A stretch of 41,532 bases of DNA from Bacteroidales bacterium (GCA_012517855.1 JAAYUD010000112.1:1-41532); one strand, 5' to 3'; positions 8,118 to 17,560 are shown, counted from the stretch's first letter. Numbers and translations: made by a program. The notes: generated from the letters alone by a model not told the origin.

Positions 8118-8398
8118 TCTTGGTGCAAAGAGATAAAACCTTTCTGAGAAGAACCCTTTTTCGTCCGTATGTTTCATGGATTTCACCCTTTTAAAGGATG
8201 TCATGTAGCAGTTAAAAGCCTTTTGGACACTGCATTGTGGCTTTCGTCACAACACCGTGGCGGAGACATACGAATGTAGAGTGTGCAAATTGCAACATGA
8301 TTTTGTTGAAATAGACCCTGCATTCGCAACAATAGACCTGAGTTCTTATTCCGAACTCAAATAATTGACTCTCAATTTGAAGAGTAAGCGGCTGTTAT

Positions 8399-9271
8399 CT
8401 ACCTCTCGTTCCTCATCTTTTTACGATAATTTTTCGGAGAAATACCTACATATTGTTTGAAATACTTTCCAAAGAATGATTGCGAGGGGAAATTCAAACG
8501 TATGGCAATCTCTTTGATGCTGGCGTCAGAATATTGAAGCATTTGTTTGGCATCGACGAGTACGAGTTCTATAATCCATTGAAGGGCAGGCTTACCTGTC
8601 TTACATTTTACAATGGTAGAAAAGTAACTGGGAGAAAGAGACTGTTGATTCGCATAGAAGGCTACGTCTCGTTCGTTGTGGAAATTTTTATAAAGAGAGA
8701 TGAGAAATTGCTGTACGATTGTATCCTTGCGATCTTGAATGGAAGGCAGAATGGGGGCATTAGTGAAGAATGTGTTAAGCACTTCATAGCAGAGTGTAGT
8801 GCCGAGCGAGATAATCAGTTCTCTCATAATTCTTTTCCGTTTTGTATCGAAGTTCGATGTGTTTTCTATCTCTATTCTTTCAGCTAATGAATTTATAATT
8901 GTTTGTATATCATTGTATTGTTCATCGTTAAGGGACATGCAGGGATTGTCTCTTATAGATAATTGACTTTTTATGTCGGTTACTTTATTGATAAGTGGAA
9001 TAATAAAGTCATATTCCGTTCGTATAATAATAGCTTCAAAATCAGGGCTGACATCTTTTACAATGGTAAAGAAAGATGGAACATAAAAATACAAATCTCC
9101 TTTGGATATAGAATATTCGTTAGAATCAATATGTATATCTACTTTTCCTTGAGTACATAGTACTACAGCAATCATGTCGTTGGATGATATCATTGTGTTC
9201 ATCTCTTGTATACCAGGTGAGTCTGCGGTGAATTTTACAAACTCGAAAGGTAATTCTAAATTGTCGTTCAT
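8399..9271 (-). CDS. AraC-family transcriptional regulator
   Basis: 290 residues from the ATG at 9271; an upstream in-frame TTG at 9289 is rejected because it would sit on the promoter -7 element. The N-terminal ~150 residues form a cupin-like sensor domain (EYSISKGDLYFYVP). The C-terminal ~95 residues carry the two AraC helix-turn-helix motifs: FYANQQSLSPSYFSTIVK, then IKEIAIRLNFPSQSFFGKYFKQYVG followed by ISPKNYRK, the family signature. It is divergent from the RND efflux operon with a 169-bp shared upstream region that contains a pair of direct repeats suited to an AraC dimer, so it probably controls that operon. The inducer is unknown. Confidence 0.92.
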   Translation of the reverse strand: MNDNLELPFEFVKFTADSPGIQEMNTMISSNDMIAVVLCTQGKVDIHIDSNEYSISKGDLYFYVPSFFTIVKDVSPDFEAIIIRTEYDFIIPLINKVTDIKSQLSIRDNPCMSLNDEQYNDIQTIINSLAERIEIENTSNFDTKRKRIMRELIISLGTTLCYEVLNTFFTNAPILPSIQDRKDTIVQQFLISLYKNFHNERDVAFYANQQSLSPSYFSTIVKCKTGKPALQWIIELVLVDAKQMLQYSDASIKEIAIRLNFPSQSFFGKYFKQYVGISPKNYRKKMRNER

Positions 9272-9286
9272 TTTATTCTTTTTGCG

Positions 9287-9294
9287 CAAATGTA
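9287..9294 (-). promoter_or_regulatory. -7 element of the AraC-type gene
   Basis: CAAATGTA on the plus strand is TACATTTG on the minus strand, a match to TAnnTTTG. It lies 16 bp before the ATG at 9271, implying a short leader. No clear -33 box. Confidence 0.45.
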
Positions 9295-9313
9295 ATAGTT
9301 TACTTCAGAAAAA

Positions 9314-9364
9314 GACCAATTTTATATTTAGAATATTAGTTAATCAATGAAATCGACCAATTTT
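9314..9364. promoter_or_regulatory. Candidate AraC-type operator, direct repeats
   Basis: GACCAATTTT occurs twice in the same orientation, at 9314-9323 and 9355-9364, 41 bp apart (about four helical turns), with related flanking bases ending in TATTAG. The second copy lies 17 bp before the -33 box of the efflux operon promoter. Direct repeats are the usual binding layout for AraC regulators. Confidence 0.45.
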
Positions 9365-9381
9365 TGTTCGTTATTAGCCTT

Positions 9382-9410
9382 TTTGAGAATGTACTAATAT
9401 TCTACTTTTG
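9382..9410 (+). promoter_or_regulatory. Promoter of the RND efflux operon
   Basis: TTTG (9382-9385) and TACTTTTG (9403-9410) match the Bacteroidetes -33 and -7 boxes with a 17-bp gap; the ATG follows 30 bp later. Confidence 0.65.
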
Positions 9411-9440
9411 CCGTAAAATAGTTGAATTAATAAAAGATTA

Positions 9441-10469
9441 ATGATGAAGATGGAAGTAATTAAGATGCTATCGGGTGTGCTTGGAATGGTTTTATTGATA
9501 AGTTGTTCACCTAAGCAAAAAGAACAAGTATCGGATATTATACCGGTAAAAACGATGGAGATAAGTTCAGTTTATCAATCTGATACTAGAACGTATGTAG
9601 GTACGGTAGAAGAATCGTGCGGGTCGCTTTTGAGCTTTGCGACTTTGGGTACGGTAGCTCAGGTATTGGTTGATGAAGGGCAGTCGGTACGTCAGGGACA
9701 AGTACTTGCTGTTCTTGATAAAGCTACAATGATGAATGCTTATCAGATATCCAAGGCTACACTGAGTCAAGCTCAAGATGCTTTTAGGAGGATGAATACT
9801 TTATATAAAAAGGGTAGTTTGCCCGAAATAAAGTTCATAGAGATACAAACACAGCTTGCTCAAGCGCAGGCTTCAGAACGTATTGCCCGAAAGAATTTGA
9901 AGGATTGTGTACTTCGTGCGCCTTTCTCCGGATATATTTCTAAAAAGATGGTGGATCCGGGTAATAACGTAGCTCCCGGTATAGGGTGTTTTAAATTAGT
10001 GAAGATTGAGAGGGTAAAAGTAAAAGTCTCAATCCCTGAAAAAGAAATCTCGAGTATCCATTTAGGTCAGAATATTACGTTCAAGGTTGATGCATTGAAT
10101 GGGCGTCATTTTATGGGAAAAGTGATAGAAAAAGGAGTTCAGGCTAATGTGTTTAGTCACACTTATGATGTTAAGCTTCAGTTGGCGAATAGTGGTCACA
10201 TGCTTTTGCCGGGTATGGTATGTAGTGTTTATATCAATAACCAGGGAAAGGGTAGTGCTGTGATTATTCCACAAGAAGCCATCATGATTGATGGTAATAA
10301 TACTTTTGTTTGGATAGTGAAAAAAGGTGGCGCTACAAAGCGAATTGTAAAAACAGGAGGAGTGAGTGATCAGGGAACCGTTATTCTCGATGGATTGGAA
10401 AGTGGTGATGCAGTGATTGTGAGCGGACAGAACAAAGTGAGCGAAGGATCTAAAATTAAGACGGTATGA
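9441..10469 (+). CDS. RND efflux periplasmic adaptor (membrane fusion) lipoprotein
   Basis: 342 residues. The N-terminus has a lipoprotein signal with lipobox LISC (Cys22), so the protein is lipid-anchored and periplasmic. A first half-lipoyl motif lies around residues 55-90 (GTVAQVLVDEGQSVRQGQ), then a short alpha-helical hairpin, and the second half-lipoyl near residues 155-178 (LRAPFSGYISKKMVDPG), followed by beta-barrel and membrane-proximal domains. This is the HlyD/AcrA-type adaptor that joins the pump to the outer-membrane channel. The stop overlaps the pump start by 4 bp (ATGA). ATGs at 9444 and 9450 are possible alternative starts. Confidence 0.93.
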   Translation: MMKMEVIKMLSGVLGMVLLISCSPKQKEQVSDIIPVKTMEISSVYQSDTRTYVGTVEESCGSLLSFATLGTVAQVLVDEGQSVRQGQVLAVLDKATMMNAYQISKATLSQAQDAFRRMNTLYKKGSLPEIKFIEIQTQLAQAQASERIARKNLKDCVLRAPFSGYISKKMVDPGNNVAPGIGCFKLVKIERVKVKVSIPEKEISSIHLGQNITFKVDALNGRHFMGKVIEKGVQANVFSHTYDVKLQLANSGHMLLPGMVCSVYINNQGKGSAVIIPQEAIMIDGNNTFVWIVKKGGATKRIVKTGGVSDQGTVILDGLESGDAVIVSGQNKVSEGSKIKTV

Positions 10470-13400
10470 CAAATAAATCTCGGAAACGTGATATAGTTGA
10501 AAGCGTAATGCATTACAAAAGCATTATGTTACTCATAGTGACGGTATTGATATGCTTTGGTATTTATTCTTTAGTTTATATGCCTAAGAATGAATTTCCT
10601 ACTTTTACTGTCAGACAAGGTGTGGTGGTAGGTGTTTATCCCGGTGCTACATCCAATGAAATAGAAGAGCAACTCACCAAGCCTCTTGAAAAGTTCTTGT
10701 GGGGATTTAAAGAAATAAAGAAAAGCAAAACTTATTCTCAAAGTAAGGATGGTGTTTGTTATGTCTTTGTCGAATTGAATGATAATATCAATAAAAAGGA
10801 TGAGTTTTGGAGTAAATTCAAAATACGTTTGCAACAATTTAAGAGTGGCTTACCGCCTGGCGTGATGGCGCTTATTGCAAATGATGATTTTGGTGATACT
10901 TCGGCCATGTTAGTGGCATTAGAAAGCAATAACAAGACCTATCGAGATTTGCATAATTATATGACGAACTTGCAAGATCGGCTTCGCACTATTCCTGAGA
11001 TGGCTAATCTTCGTGTTTACGGTGAACAGTCGGAACAGATAGGAGTTTATATTGATCGCGATCGTTTGTCTAATTACGGTCTGAATACTGCTACTTTATT
11101 AAGTAATTTGAGCACTCAGGGTCTGACTGTTGTAAGTGGATCGGTAGACGATAAAAATACGGTACGTCCTATTCATCTTCGTTCGCCACTTAGTACTGAA
11201 AATGATATTGCGCAGCAAATCGTTTATTCCGATCCTTCGGGGAGTGTTATCCGGTTGCGAGATATTGCTACTATAAAAAGAGAATATCCTGATGCCGACT
11301 CTTATGTTAAGAATAATGGAAAGAAATGTATTGTCCTTTCACTCGAAATGAATGAAGGGCGCAATATTGTTAGTTTTGGAAACAAAGTCAAGGATATTCT
11401 CAAAGAGTTCAAGCAAACATTACCTAAAGATGTATCTATTTGTACTATTACCGACCAGGGTAATGTTGTGAACTCTTCTATTGTTGATTTTCTCAAAGAA
11501 TTGTTCATTGCTATCTGCTCTGTTGTTTTGGTCATTATGTTATTACTTCCCATGCGAGTGGCGAGTGTGGCGGCGAGTACTATTCCGATAACCATCTTTA
11601 TCGCATTGGGTATATTCTACTCAACGGGGATAGAACTTAATACCGTTACACTTGCTGCTCTTATAGTGACGTTGGGTATGATAGTCGACAACTCCATTGT
11701 TATTATAGACTGTTACATCGAAAAGGTTGACGAAGGGATGAGTCGTTGGCATGCCGCATCTGCATCAGCCAAAGAGTTCTTTTCTTCCATTTTCAGTGCT
11801 ACATTGGCAATTTCTATTACATTCTTTCCGTTGCTTATAACGATGAGAGGCATGATGTGCGATTTTGTCAAGTGGTTTCCCTTGGGAGTTTCAATTGTGC
11901 TTGGTACGTCGTTACTCATTGCCGTTTTTGTAGTACCATGGATGCAGTTTACCTTTATTAAGAAAGGATTGAAAAATACCGATGGCAAGAAAAAGCGTAA
12001 AACTTTCTTGGATTACATTCAACATTATTATAACAAACTTATCGGTACTTGTTTTGCTCATCCTTTTGTAACGTTGGGTATAGGTGTGCTATCTGTAGTA
12101 ATAGGTGGCTATCTGTTTGGTAAAATCCCACAGAAGTTGATGCCTAGAGCAGAGCGCAATCAGTTCGCTGTTGAGATCTATCTGCCTACAGGAACGGCTA
12201 TTGAACGTACGGCTCAAGTGGCCGATAGTTTGCGGGATCTTATTAAGAAAGATAAGCGGGTTGTGAACATTACAACTTTTTATGGAAGTGGTTCTCCTCG
12301 TTTTCAAGCATCTTATGCTCCACAAATAGGAGGAACTAATTATGCTCAGTTTATTGTAAATACTGCAGGCAACAAAGAAACAGAAGAGTTGCTTGACGAA
12401 CTGACTCCAAAATATACGGCTCATTTTAGTAATGCCATTGTGCGTTTCAAACAGCTAGATTATTCTGATGCAACTTCGCCTATCGAAATCAGATTTAGTG
12501 GTGAAAATCTGCAACAACTTCATGTCGCAGTTGATAAGGCTATGCAACAAATGAGAAACAATCCTCACTTATCGGTAGTACGTAGCAATTTCGAAGGAAC
12601 AGGAAGTCGACTGGATGTTGTGATGGATAATGACGAAGCAAATCGTCTTGGTATTAACAAGACATTGCTTTCGCTCAATCTTGCTACTCGTTTCAGTTCG
12701 GGTGTTCCGCTCACTACGGTTTGGGAGGGCGATTATCCGGTTAATGTAATGTTGAAAGATTCTTATGCCGGATTGCAACATCCCAGTGATTTGAACAATG
12801 CAATGGTTAGTGGTATGATTCCTGGAGTAAATGTCCCTTTGAGGCAAATTGCACAAGTCAAGCCTAATTGGGAAGAAGGAATGATTGTTCGTCGAAATGG
12901 TGTTCGAACAATATCTATTTTTGCTGATGTGCAAAGAGGTTTTAATCTAAACTCGATAACAGATGAAGTATTGCATAATCTTTCTTCATTTCAGTTACCG
13001 CAAGGGGTTAAAATGACAGCAGGCGGACAGCGCGAGAGTGATAACGAAAACGGTCCCCAGATTTATGGTGGGCTTTCAATATCGATTCTTATTATTTTCG
13101 TCATCTTGTTGTTTCATCTTAGAGATATTCGGTTGTCGTTGCTTATTATGTTCTCCTTGTTGTTCTCTTTACTTGGTGCCGCAACAGGTGTTCTTACGAT
13201 GCACCAAGAATTGGGCATGACAGGTATATTGGGACTTATTTCATTAATGGGAATCATTGTCCGAAATGGTATCATCATGGTGGATTATGCAGAAGAGCTG
13301 AGAGTAAAGCATCGATTGAGTGCCAAACATGCTGCTTTGCAAGCTGCCCAGCGTCGTATGCGTCCTATATTTCTGACAAGTGCGGCAGCCTCAATGGGTG

Positions 13401-13612
13401 TTGTTCCAATGGTGATACAAAATACTCCAATGTGGGGGCCTATGGGAGTTGTTGTTTGTTTCGGTACTATCATATCGATGTTTTTTATCATTACGATGAT
13501 TCCTATTGGTTATTGGATGATATTTAGGATAGAGGATAAAAAGCGTAGACTAAAGGATGAAAAGCAACGGGCGGCCGATTTGAAAGCGAAAATGGACAGT
13601 TTGTCCTATTAG
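10466..13612 (+). CDS. RND efflux pump, inner-membrane permease
   Basis: 1048 residues, full length for an AcrB/MdtB-type RND transporter. It shows the first transmembrane segment near residues 18-36, a large periplasmic domain, a helix cluster near 335-500 with GMIVDNSIVIID (about residue 405, holding the proton-relay Asp of TM4), a second periplasmic domain (about 560-870), and a final helix cluster with GLISLMGIIVRNGIIMVDYAEE near 935, typical of the HME/HAE families. It exports substrates from the periplasm or inner membrane using the proton gradient. The set of adaptor, pump and channel is complete here; the substrate (drug, bile salt, fatty acid or other) cannot be told. Confidence 0.95.
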   Translation: MTNKSRKRDIVESVMHYKSIMLLIVTVLICFGIYSLVYMPKNEFPTFTVRQGVVVGVYPGATSNEIEEQLTKPLEKFLWGFKEIKKSKTYSQSKDGVCYVFVELNDNINKKDEFWSKFKIRLQQFKSGLPPGVMALIANDDFGDTSAMLVALESNNKTYRDLHNYMTNLQDRLRTIPEMANLRVYGEQSEQIGVYIDRDRLSNYGLNTATLLSNLSTQGLTVVSGSVDDKNTVRPIHLRSPLSTENDIAQQIVYSDPSGSVIRLRDIATIKREYPDADSYVKNNGKKCIVLSLEMNEGRNIVSFGNKVKDILKEFKQTLPKDVSICTITDQGNVVNSSIVDFLKELFIAICSVVLVIMLLLPMRVASVAASTIPITIFIALGIFYSTGIELNTVTLAALIVTLGMIVDNSIVIIDCYIEKVDEGMSRWHAASASAKEFFSSIFSATLAISITFFPLLITMRGMMCDFVKWFPLGVSIVLGTSLLIAVFVVPWMQFTFIKKGLKNTDGKKKRKTFLDYIQHYYNKLIGTCFAHPFVTLGIGVLSVVIGGYLFGKIPQKLMPRAERNQFAVEIYLPTGTAIERTAQVADSLRDLIKKDKRVVNITTFYGSGSPRFQASYAPQIGGTNYAQFIVNTAGNKETEELLDELTPKYTAHFSNAIVRFKQLDYSDATSPIEIRFSGENLQQLHVAVDKAMQQMRNNPHLSVVRSNFEGTGSRLDVVMDNDEANRLGINKTLLSLNLATRFSSGVPLTTVWEGDYPVNVMLKDSYAGLQHPSDLNNAMVSGMIPGVNVPLRQIAQVKPNWEEGMIVRRNGVRTISIFADVQRGFNLNSITDEVLHNLSSFQLPQGVKMTAGGQRESDNENGPQIYGGLSISILIIFVILLFHLRDIRLSLLIMFSLLFSLLGAATGVLTMHQELGMTGILGLISLMGIIVRNGIIMVDYAEELRVKHRLSAKHAALQAAQRRMRPIFLTSAAASMGVVPMVIQNTPMWGPMGVVVCFGTIISMFFIITMIPIGYWMIFRIEDKKRRLKDEKQRAADLKAKMDSLSY

Positions 13613-13644
13613 TGTAGTATGAGTTATAATAATAAAATAGCAAA

Positions 13645-15015
13645 ATGAAAAGTTTGAAAACATATATTATGTTAGGTGTGCTATTACTTTCTGCTCCGGT
13701 TTTATTGCCGGCGCAGAAAGTGTATACTATCGCTGATTGTCGGCGAATGGCATTGGATAATAATATTAAGATAAAAAATGGTCTTGTCAATATCGAGCAG
13801 GCTAAGGAACAAGAAAAGGAAGCTTTTTCTAAGTATTTTCCTACAGTCTCGGCTTCTGGAACTTATTTTCGTTCGAGCGATTATCTGATCAAAGAAAAAA
13901 TGAGTATGTCACCATCAGAACAGCAGCAGTTGGCAAATACTATTACGCAATTGGGGCTTAATCCTTCGGCATTATCTTCTTTGCCAACGTCTTTTACATT
14001 GCAAGCTATAGATCATGGTACATTGGTTAATTTGATGGCTATGCAGCCGATTTATGCCGGTGGTCAGATTACTAATGGCAATAAATTGGCAAAGCTTCAG
14101 ACAGAAATTCGACGCTTACAACTTCAGCAATCAAAAGATGATATTCTTAATACGACCGAACAATACTATAATCAGCTTTTGACTCTTTACGAGAAACAAA
14201 AAACACTTGATGTTGTTGATTGTCAACTACAGCGTATTCATCAGGATGCAGAGAATGCTTATAAAGAAGGTGTTTCTAATAAGAATGATGTGCTAAGTGT
14301 TGAACTAAAACAGAATGAGGTCGCAACCAATCGTTTGAAATTAGATAACGGCATTAAACTTTGCAAGATGGTGTTGGCTCAGTATATTGGAGTAGCCGGA
14401 GAAGATATTAAAATTGATACAAAATTGGTTGATGAAACTCCTAATCCGGCAGTTTACTTTACTGATCATCTCATGGCATTAAGTAATAGAACCGAATCTC
14501 AATTGCTTGATAAGAATGTTGAGGCCAATGTGCTTCAGACAAAGTTAAAGCGGGGTGCTCTTTTACCTACTGTCGCTGTTGGTGCTGCCGGGGTCTATCA
14601 AGATTTGTCCAATACAGGTCATGTCCAATTAATAGGTTTGGCCACGGTAAGTATCCCAATTAGTGATTGGTGGAGTACGAGGCATAGTGTGCGTCGCCAA
14701 CAGTTGGCCGAAAAGATTGCAAGGCAAACTCGAGACGATAGCCGTCAAATGTTGCTCATTCAGATGCAGAGTGCATATAATGATTTGGACAATGCTTATA
14801 AGCAAATAGAGTTAGCGAAGAAAAGTATTGAAAAATCTACTGAGAATTTGCGTCTGAATCAAGATTATTATCATGCAGGTACTTCGACAATGAGTGATTT
14901 ATTAAATGCTCAAACCCAGAGTCAACAAGCTCATGATCAATATACCGATGCTGTAGCACAGTATTTAAATTGCCGTACTGCGTATTTCTTAACTACTGGT
15001 AGACAAGTTCAGTAA
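13645..15015 (+). CDS. TolC-family outer-membrane efflux channel
   Basis: 456 residues with a signal peptide (core YIMLGVLLLSAPVLL, cleavage near LPAQ). The OEP/TolC fold shows as two halves of long Gln- and Ala-rich helices, with the duplicated pattern near residues 25-230 and 270-450, and YHAGTSTMSDLLNAQTQSQQA near the end, the usual C-terminal TolC motif. It lies 32 bp after the pump gene and completes the tripartite efflux system across the outer membrane. A long hairpin terminator follows. Confidence 0.93.
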   Translation: MKSLKTYIMLGVLLLSAPVLLPAQKVYTIADCRRMALDNNIKIKNGLVNIEQAKEQEKEAFSKYFPTVSASGTYFRSSDYLIKEKMSMSPSEQQQLANTITQLGLNPSALSSLPTSFTLQAIDHGTLVNLMAMQPIYAGGQITNGNKLAKLQTEIRRLQLQQSKDDILNTTEQYYNQLLTLYEKQKTLDVVDCQLQRIHQDAENAYKEGVSNKNDVLSVELKQNEVATNRLKLDNGIKLCKMVLAQYIGVAGEDIKIDTKLVDETPNPAVYFTDHLMALSNRTESQLLDKNVEANVLQTKLKRGALLPTVAVGAAGVYQDLSNTGHVQLIGLATVSIPISDWWSTRHSVRRQQLAEKIARQTRDDSRQMLLIQMQSAYNDLDNAYKQIELAKKSIEKSTENLRLNQDYYHAGTSTMSDLLNAQTQSQQAHDQYTDAVAQYLNCRTAYFLTTGRQVQ

Positions 15016-15025
15016 TTATATATTC

Positions 15026-15080
15026 GGCTTATCATACCTAAATATTCTATTGTAGGAATAGTTAGGTATGATAAGCCTTT
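15026..15080 (+). terminator. Hairpin terminator after the efflux operon
   Basis: A perfect 16-bp stem, GGCTTATCATACCTAA (15026-15041) with TTAGGTATGATAAGCC (15062-15077), 20-nt loop. The T tract is short (TTTAG). Confidence 0.7.
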
Positions 15081-15167
15081 AGATTGGGTTATAAATAATC
15101 TTAGTTCTATAGAATGGTGATTGATTAATATCACTATCATAGAAGAATATAGTAATACTACACTATT

Positions 15168-15899
15168 ATGAATTATACAAGTCAATATGAATTTACAATC
15201 ATTGTGCCCGTTTATAATGAAGCGGATAATATAGAAGCATTAGGGAAAAGGTTAAAGGAATTTCTACCATTGTCTATCTATCGTGCGTGTGTTCTGTTTG
15301 TTAATGATGCGTCTAATGACGGTGGCTTAGAAATGATAAAGGATATTTGTAGACGTTGTAATCATTTTTTCTATATCTCTTTCAAAGAGAATTGTGGTTT
15401 AAGTGCAGCTCTTAAAGCTGGTATTGATTTTTCCGAAAGTAAATATCTCGGGTATATTGACGCTGATTTGCAGACTATTCCCGAAGATTTTAATATGTTA
15501 TTGCTTTATGCCAAAGATTATCCCCTTGTGACAGGAGTACGATCTGATAGGCAAGATTCTTATTTTAAGAAATTACAATCTAAAGTAGGTAATGGTTTCC
15601 GAAGAATGGTAACTAAAGATGGAGCTGCCGATACGGGTTGTCCGCTGAAAGTGATACAGAAAGATTATGCCAAACGAATTCCACTTTTTACGGGTATGCA
15701 TCGATTTATTCCTGCATTAATCTTACTTCAGAGAGGGGGGCGATACAAAGAAGTCTCTGTCAGACATTTTCCTAGGGTGGCGGGTAAGTCAAAATATCGC
15801 CTTTCAAACAGGATGCTCTCTTCGTTTAGAGATTGTTTTGCTTATCAATGGATGGCCCATCGCTATATTAACTATCAAATAAACGATAAGAATATATAG
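15168..15899 (+). CDS. Family 2 glycosyltransferase (polyprenyl-phosphate sugar transferase type)
   Basis: 243 residues with a GT-A fold: IIVPVYNEADN near residue 11, VNDASNDG at 45-52, and the metal-binding YIDADLQ with Asp98 and Asp100. It resembles dolichyl-phosphate mannosyltransferase, ArnC and RgtE, which load a sugar onto polyprenyl phosphate. Unlike ArnC it has no C-terminal transmembrane helices; the next gene, 3 bp downstream, encodes a small membrane protein that could anchor it. With the following epimerase and ArnT-like transferase, a role in making a lipid-linked sugar donor on the cytoplasmic face of the inner membrane is likely. Donor sugar is inferred, not shown. Confidence 0.9.
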   Translation: MNYTSQYEFTIIVPVYNEADNIEALGKRLKEFLPLSIYRACVLFVNDASNDGGLEMIKDICRRCNHFFYISFKENCGLSAALKAGIDFSESKYLGYIDADLQTIPEDFNMLLLYAKDYPLVTGVRSDRQDSYFKKLQSKVGNGFRRMVTKDGAADTGCPLKVIQKDYAKRIPLFTGMHRFIPALILLQRGGRYKEVSVRHFPRVAGKSKYRLSNRMLSSFRDCFAYQWMAHRYINYQINDKNI

Positions 15900-15902
15900 T
15901 TT

Positions 15903-16529
15903 ATGATGACGTTTTTGATAGGGCTTATCGGACAAGGTTTTTTCTTTGCCAGAACTCTTGTACAATGGTTGTTGTCCGAACATTATAAAAAGGTCCTTTC
16001 GCCTTCTATCTTTTGGATATTCAGCCTGACAGGATCGTGTGTATTTTTCTTTTATGGGTGGCTTCGGAATGATTTCTCTATTATATTGGGGCAATCAATT
16101 ACTTATTTTATATACATCTGGAATTTAAAAATCAAGGGATCATGGGAAAAAATACCTTTTTGGCTTCGGACAGTATTGTATCTATTGCCGGCAGTTCTCA
16201 TTGGGTACTTCTTTCATGATGTCAATCATTTTGCTATGACATTTTTCAGCCAAAAAGATATTCCTCTTTGGCTTATTTTATTCGGGTCGTTAGGGCAAAT
16301 TATATTTACCCTACGATTTGTTTACCAATGGTATTATTCATATCATAAACATTATTCCATTTTACCCGCAGAGTTTTGGTATATCAGTTTATTAGGGTCC
16401 TTTATCATCATTGTTTACGCCATTATCAGACATGATTTGGTATTAATGTTAGGACAGTCAGTCGGATTGGTTGCCTATATACGCAATGTGATGATAGGAT
16501 GGAAAGAATTAAAAAAAGATCAACAATGA
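15903..16529 (+). CDS. Duplicated LAB_N (lipid A biosynthesis N-terminal) membrane protein
   Basis: 208 residues, nearly all hydrophobic, made of two copies of one ~70-residue unit at residues 7-76 and 128-197. Both units share GQxxFxxRxxxQW, then an FW-xx-SLxGS stretch, RxD, LGQS and YIxN. This is the LAB_N family, found at the N-terminus of some lipid-A-disaccharide synthases and as small stand-alone proteins beside ArnC- or RgtE-like transferases. It may anchor the preceding soluble GT2 or help flip the polyprenyl-phosphate sugar. The stop overlaps the epimerase start (ATGA). ATG at 15906 is an alternative start. Confidence 0.85.
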   Translation: MMTFLIGLIGQGFFFARTLVQWLLSEHYKKVLSPSIFWIFSLTGSCVFFFYGWLRNDFSIILGQSITYFIYIWNLKIKGSWEKIPFWLRTVLYLLPAVLIGYFFHDVNHFAMTFFSQKDIPLWLILFGSLGQIIFTLRFVYQWYYSYHKHYSILPAEFWYISLLGSFIIIVYAIIRHDLVLMLGQSVGLVAYIRNVMIGWKELKKDQQ

Positions 16530-17536
16530 AAGTGCTAATTACAGGGGCTGCCGGTTTCATCGGCTATTATCTTTGTAGAAAACTATTAGATGACGGTTTT
16601 GAAGTAGTAGGTATTGATAATTTAAATAACTATTATGATGTAAGACTGAAGTATGAGCGGCTTAAATTGATGGGTGTTGACTCTTCGTTGCTAATAGAAG
16701 GGCAGTATGTTTATAGTGATATTTACGAAAAGTATAAATTTAGGAGAATAGATATATCCGATAAGAATGCTGTTAATTGTCTTTTTACCGACAATCATTT
16801 TGATATTGTTTGCAATCTTGCTGCTCAAGCAGGGGTTAGATATTCTATTGAAAATCCCGATGTTTATATTCAGTCCAATATTGTTGGTTTTATGAATATA
16901 TTGGAAGCTTGTCGATATAATCCTATAAAACATTTGGTTTTTATTAGTTCCAGTAGTATATATGGAGCTAATGCAAAGCTTCCATATTCAGAGAACGATA
17001 TCGCCGATGAGCCTGTAAGCCTATATGGTGCTACTAAGAAATCGGATGAATTATTGGCATACTCATATAGCAAGTTGTACCAAATTCCAACGACTGGGTT
17101 ACGCTATTTTACGGTATATGGACCATGGGGGCGTCCTGATATGGCACCATTTTTGTTTATGGATGCTGTTATGCATAGTCGTCCTATTCGTGTGTTCAAT
17201 CATGGGAAAATGAAAAGGGATTTTACTTATATTGACGATATCATTACCGGCACTCAATTAGTCCTTACGAATCCACCTTCTGCTAAGGTGCCGTTTCGAA
17301 TATACAATATAGGTAATTCTCATCCCATAGAACTAATGTCGTTCATACATACTATTGAAGAGGTCACCGATAAAAAGGCAAAATGTGAGTACTTAAGTAT
17401 GCAGCCTGGCGATGTATGCGAAACTTATGCCGATATTTCTAAGATAAGTAAAGACTTTGGGTTTCGACCAAAGGTTACAATAAAGGAAGGTGTTTGGAAC
17501 CTATACGAATGGTATCGAGGTACTTATATTCAATAA
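16526..17536 (+). CDS. NAD-dependent UDP-glucuronate 4-epimerase-like protein
   Basis: 336 residues from the ATG at 16526, which gives a 4-bp overlap with the previous gene and begins directly with the Rossmann motif (MKVLITGAAGFIGYYLC); an upstream in-frame start at 16499 would add nine charged residues with no role. The SDR active site shows as SSSS near residue 132 and YGATK (Tyr-x-x-x-Lys) near 162. The stretch DNLNNYYDVRLKYERL after the second beta strand is characteristic of UDP-glucuronate 4-epimerases (UDP-GlcA to UDP-GalA), rather than GalE or dTDP-glucose dehydratase. It would supply the sugar nucleotide for the neighbouring GT2. Confidence 0.87.
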   Translation: MKVLITGAAGFIGYYLCRKLLDDGFEVVGIDNLNNYYDVRLKYERLKLMGVDSSLLIEGQYVYSDIYEKYKFRRIDISDKNAVNCLFTDNHFDIVCNLAAQAGVRYSIENPDVYIQSNIVGFMNILEACRYNPIKHLVFISSSSIYGANAKLPYSENDIADEPVSLYGATKKSDELLAYSYSKLYQIPTTGLRYFTVYGPWGRPDMAPFLFMDAVMHSRPIRVFNHGKMKRDFTYIDDIITGTQLVLTNPPSAKVPFRIYNIGNSHPIELMSFIHTIEEVTDKKAKCEYLSMQPGDVCETYADISKISKDFGFRPKVTIKEGVWNLYEWYRGTYIQ

Positions 17537-17560
17537 GTAGTTTTTTAAAGAAAGATCGTT

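Larger units (their letters stand above)
7454..8398. other. 945-bp gene-free stretch with repeat copy 1
   Basis: Lies between two convergent genes (GH130 plus, AraC minus). It holds a terminator (7472-7508), a ~220-bp stretch with no recognisable content, repeat copy 1 (7731-8117), and ~280 bp after it with only a small hairpin (TGAGTTC 8339-8345 with GAACTCA 8353-8359). Short open frames here have no recognisable family and no start context. Confidence 0.6.

Noticed and set aside
8480-8887. A 135-codon plus-strand frame inside the AraC gene
   Set aside because: It is a shadow of the AraC coding sequence on the other strand, whose motifs are clear.
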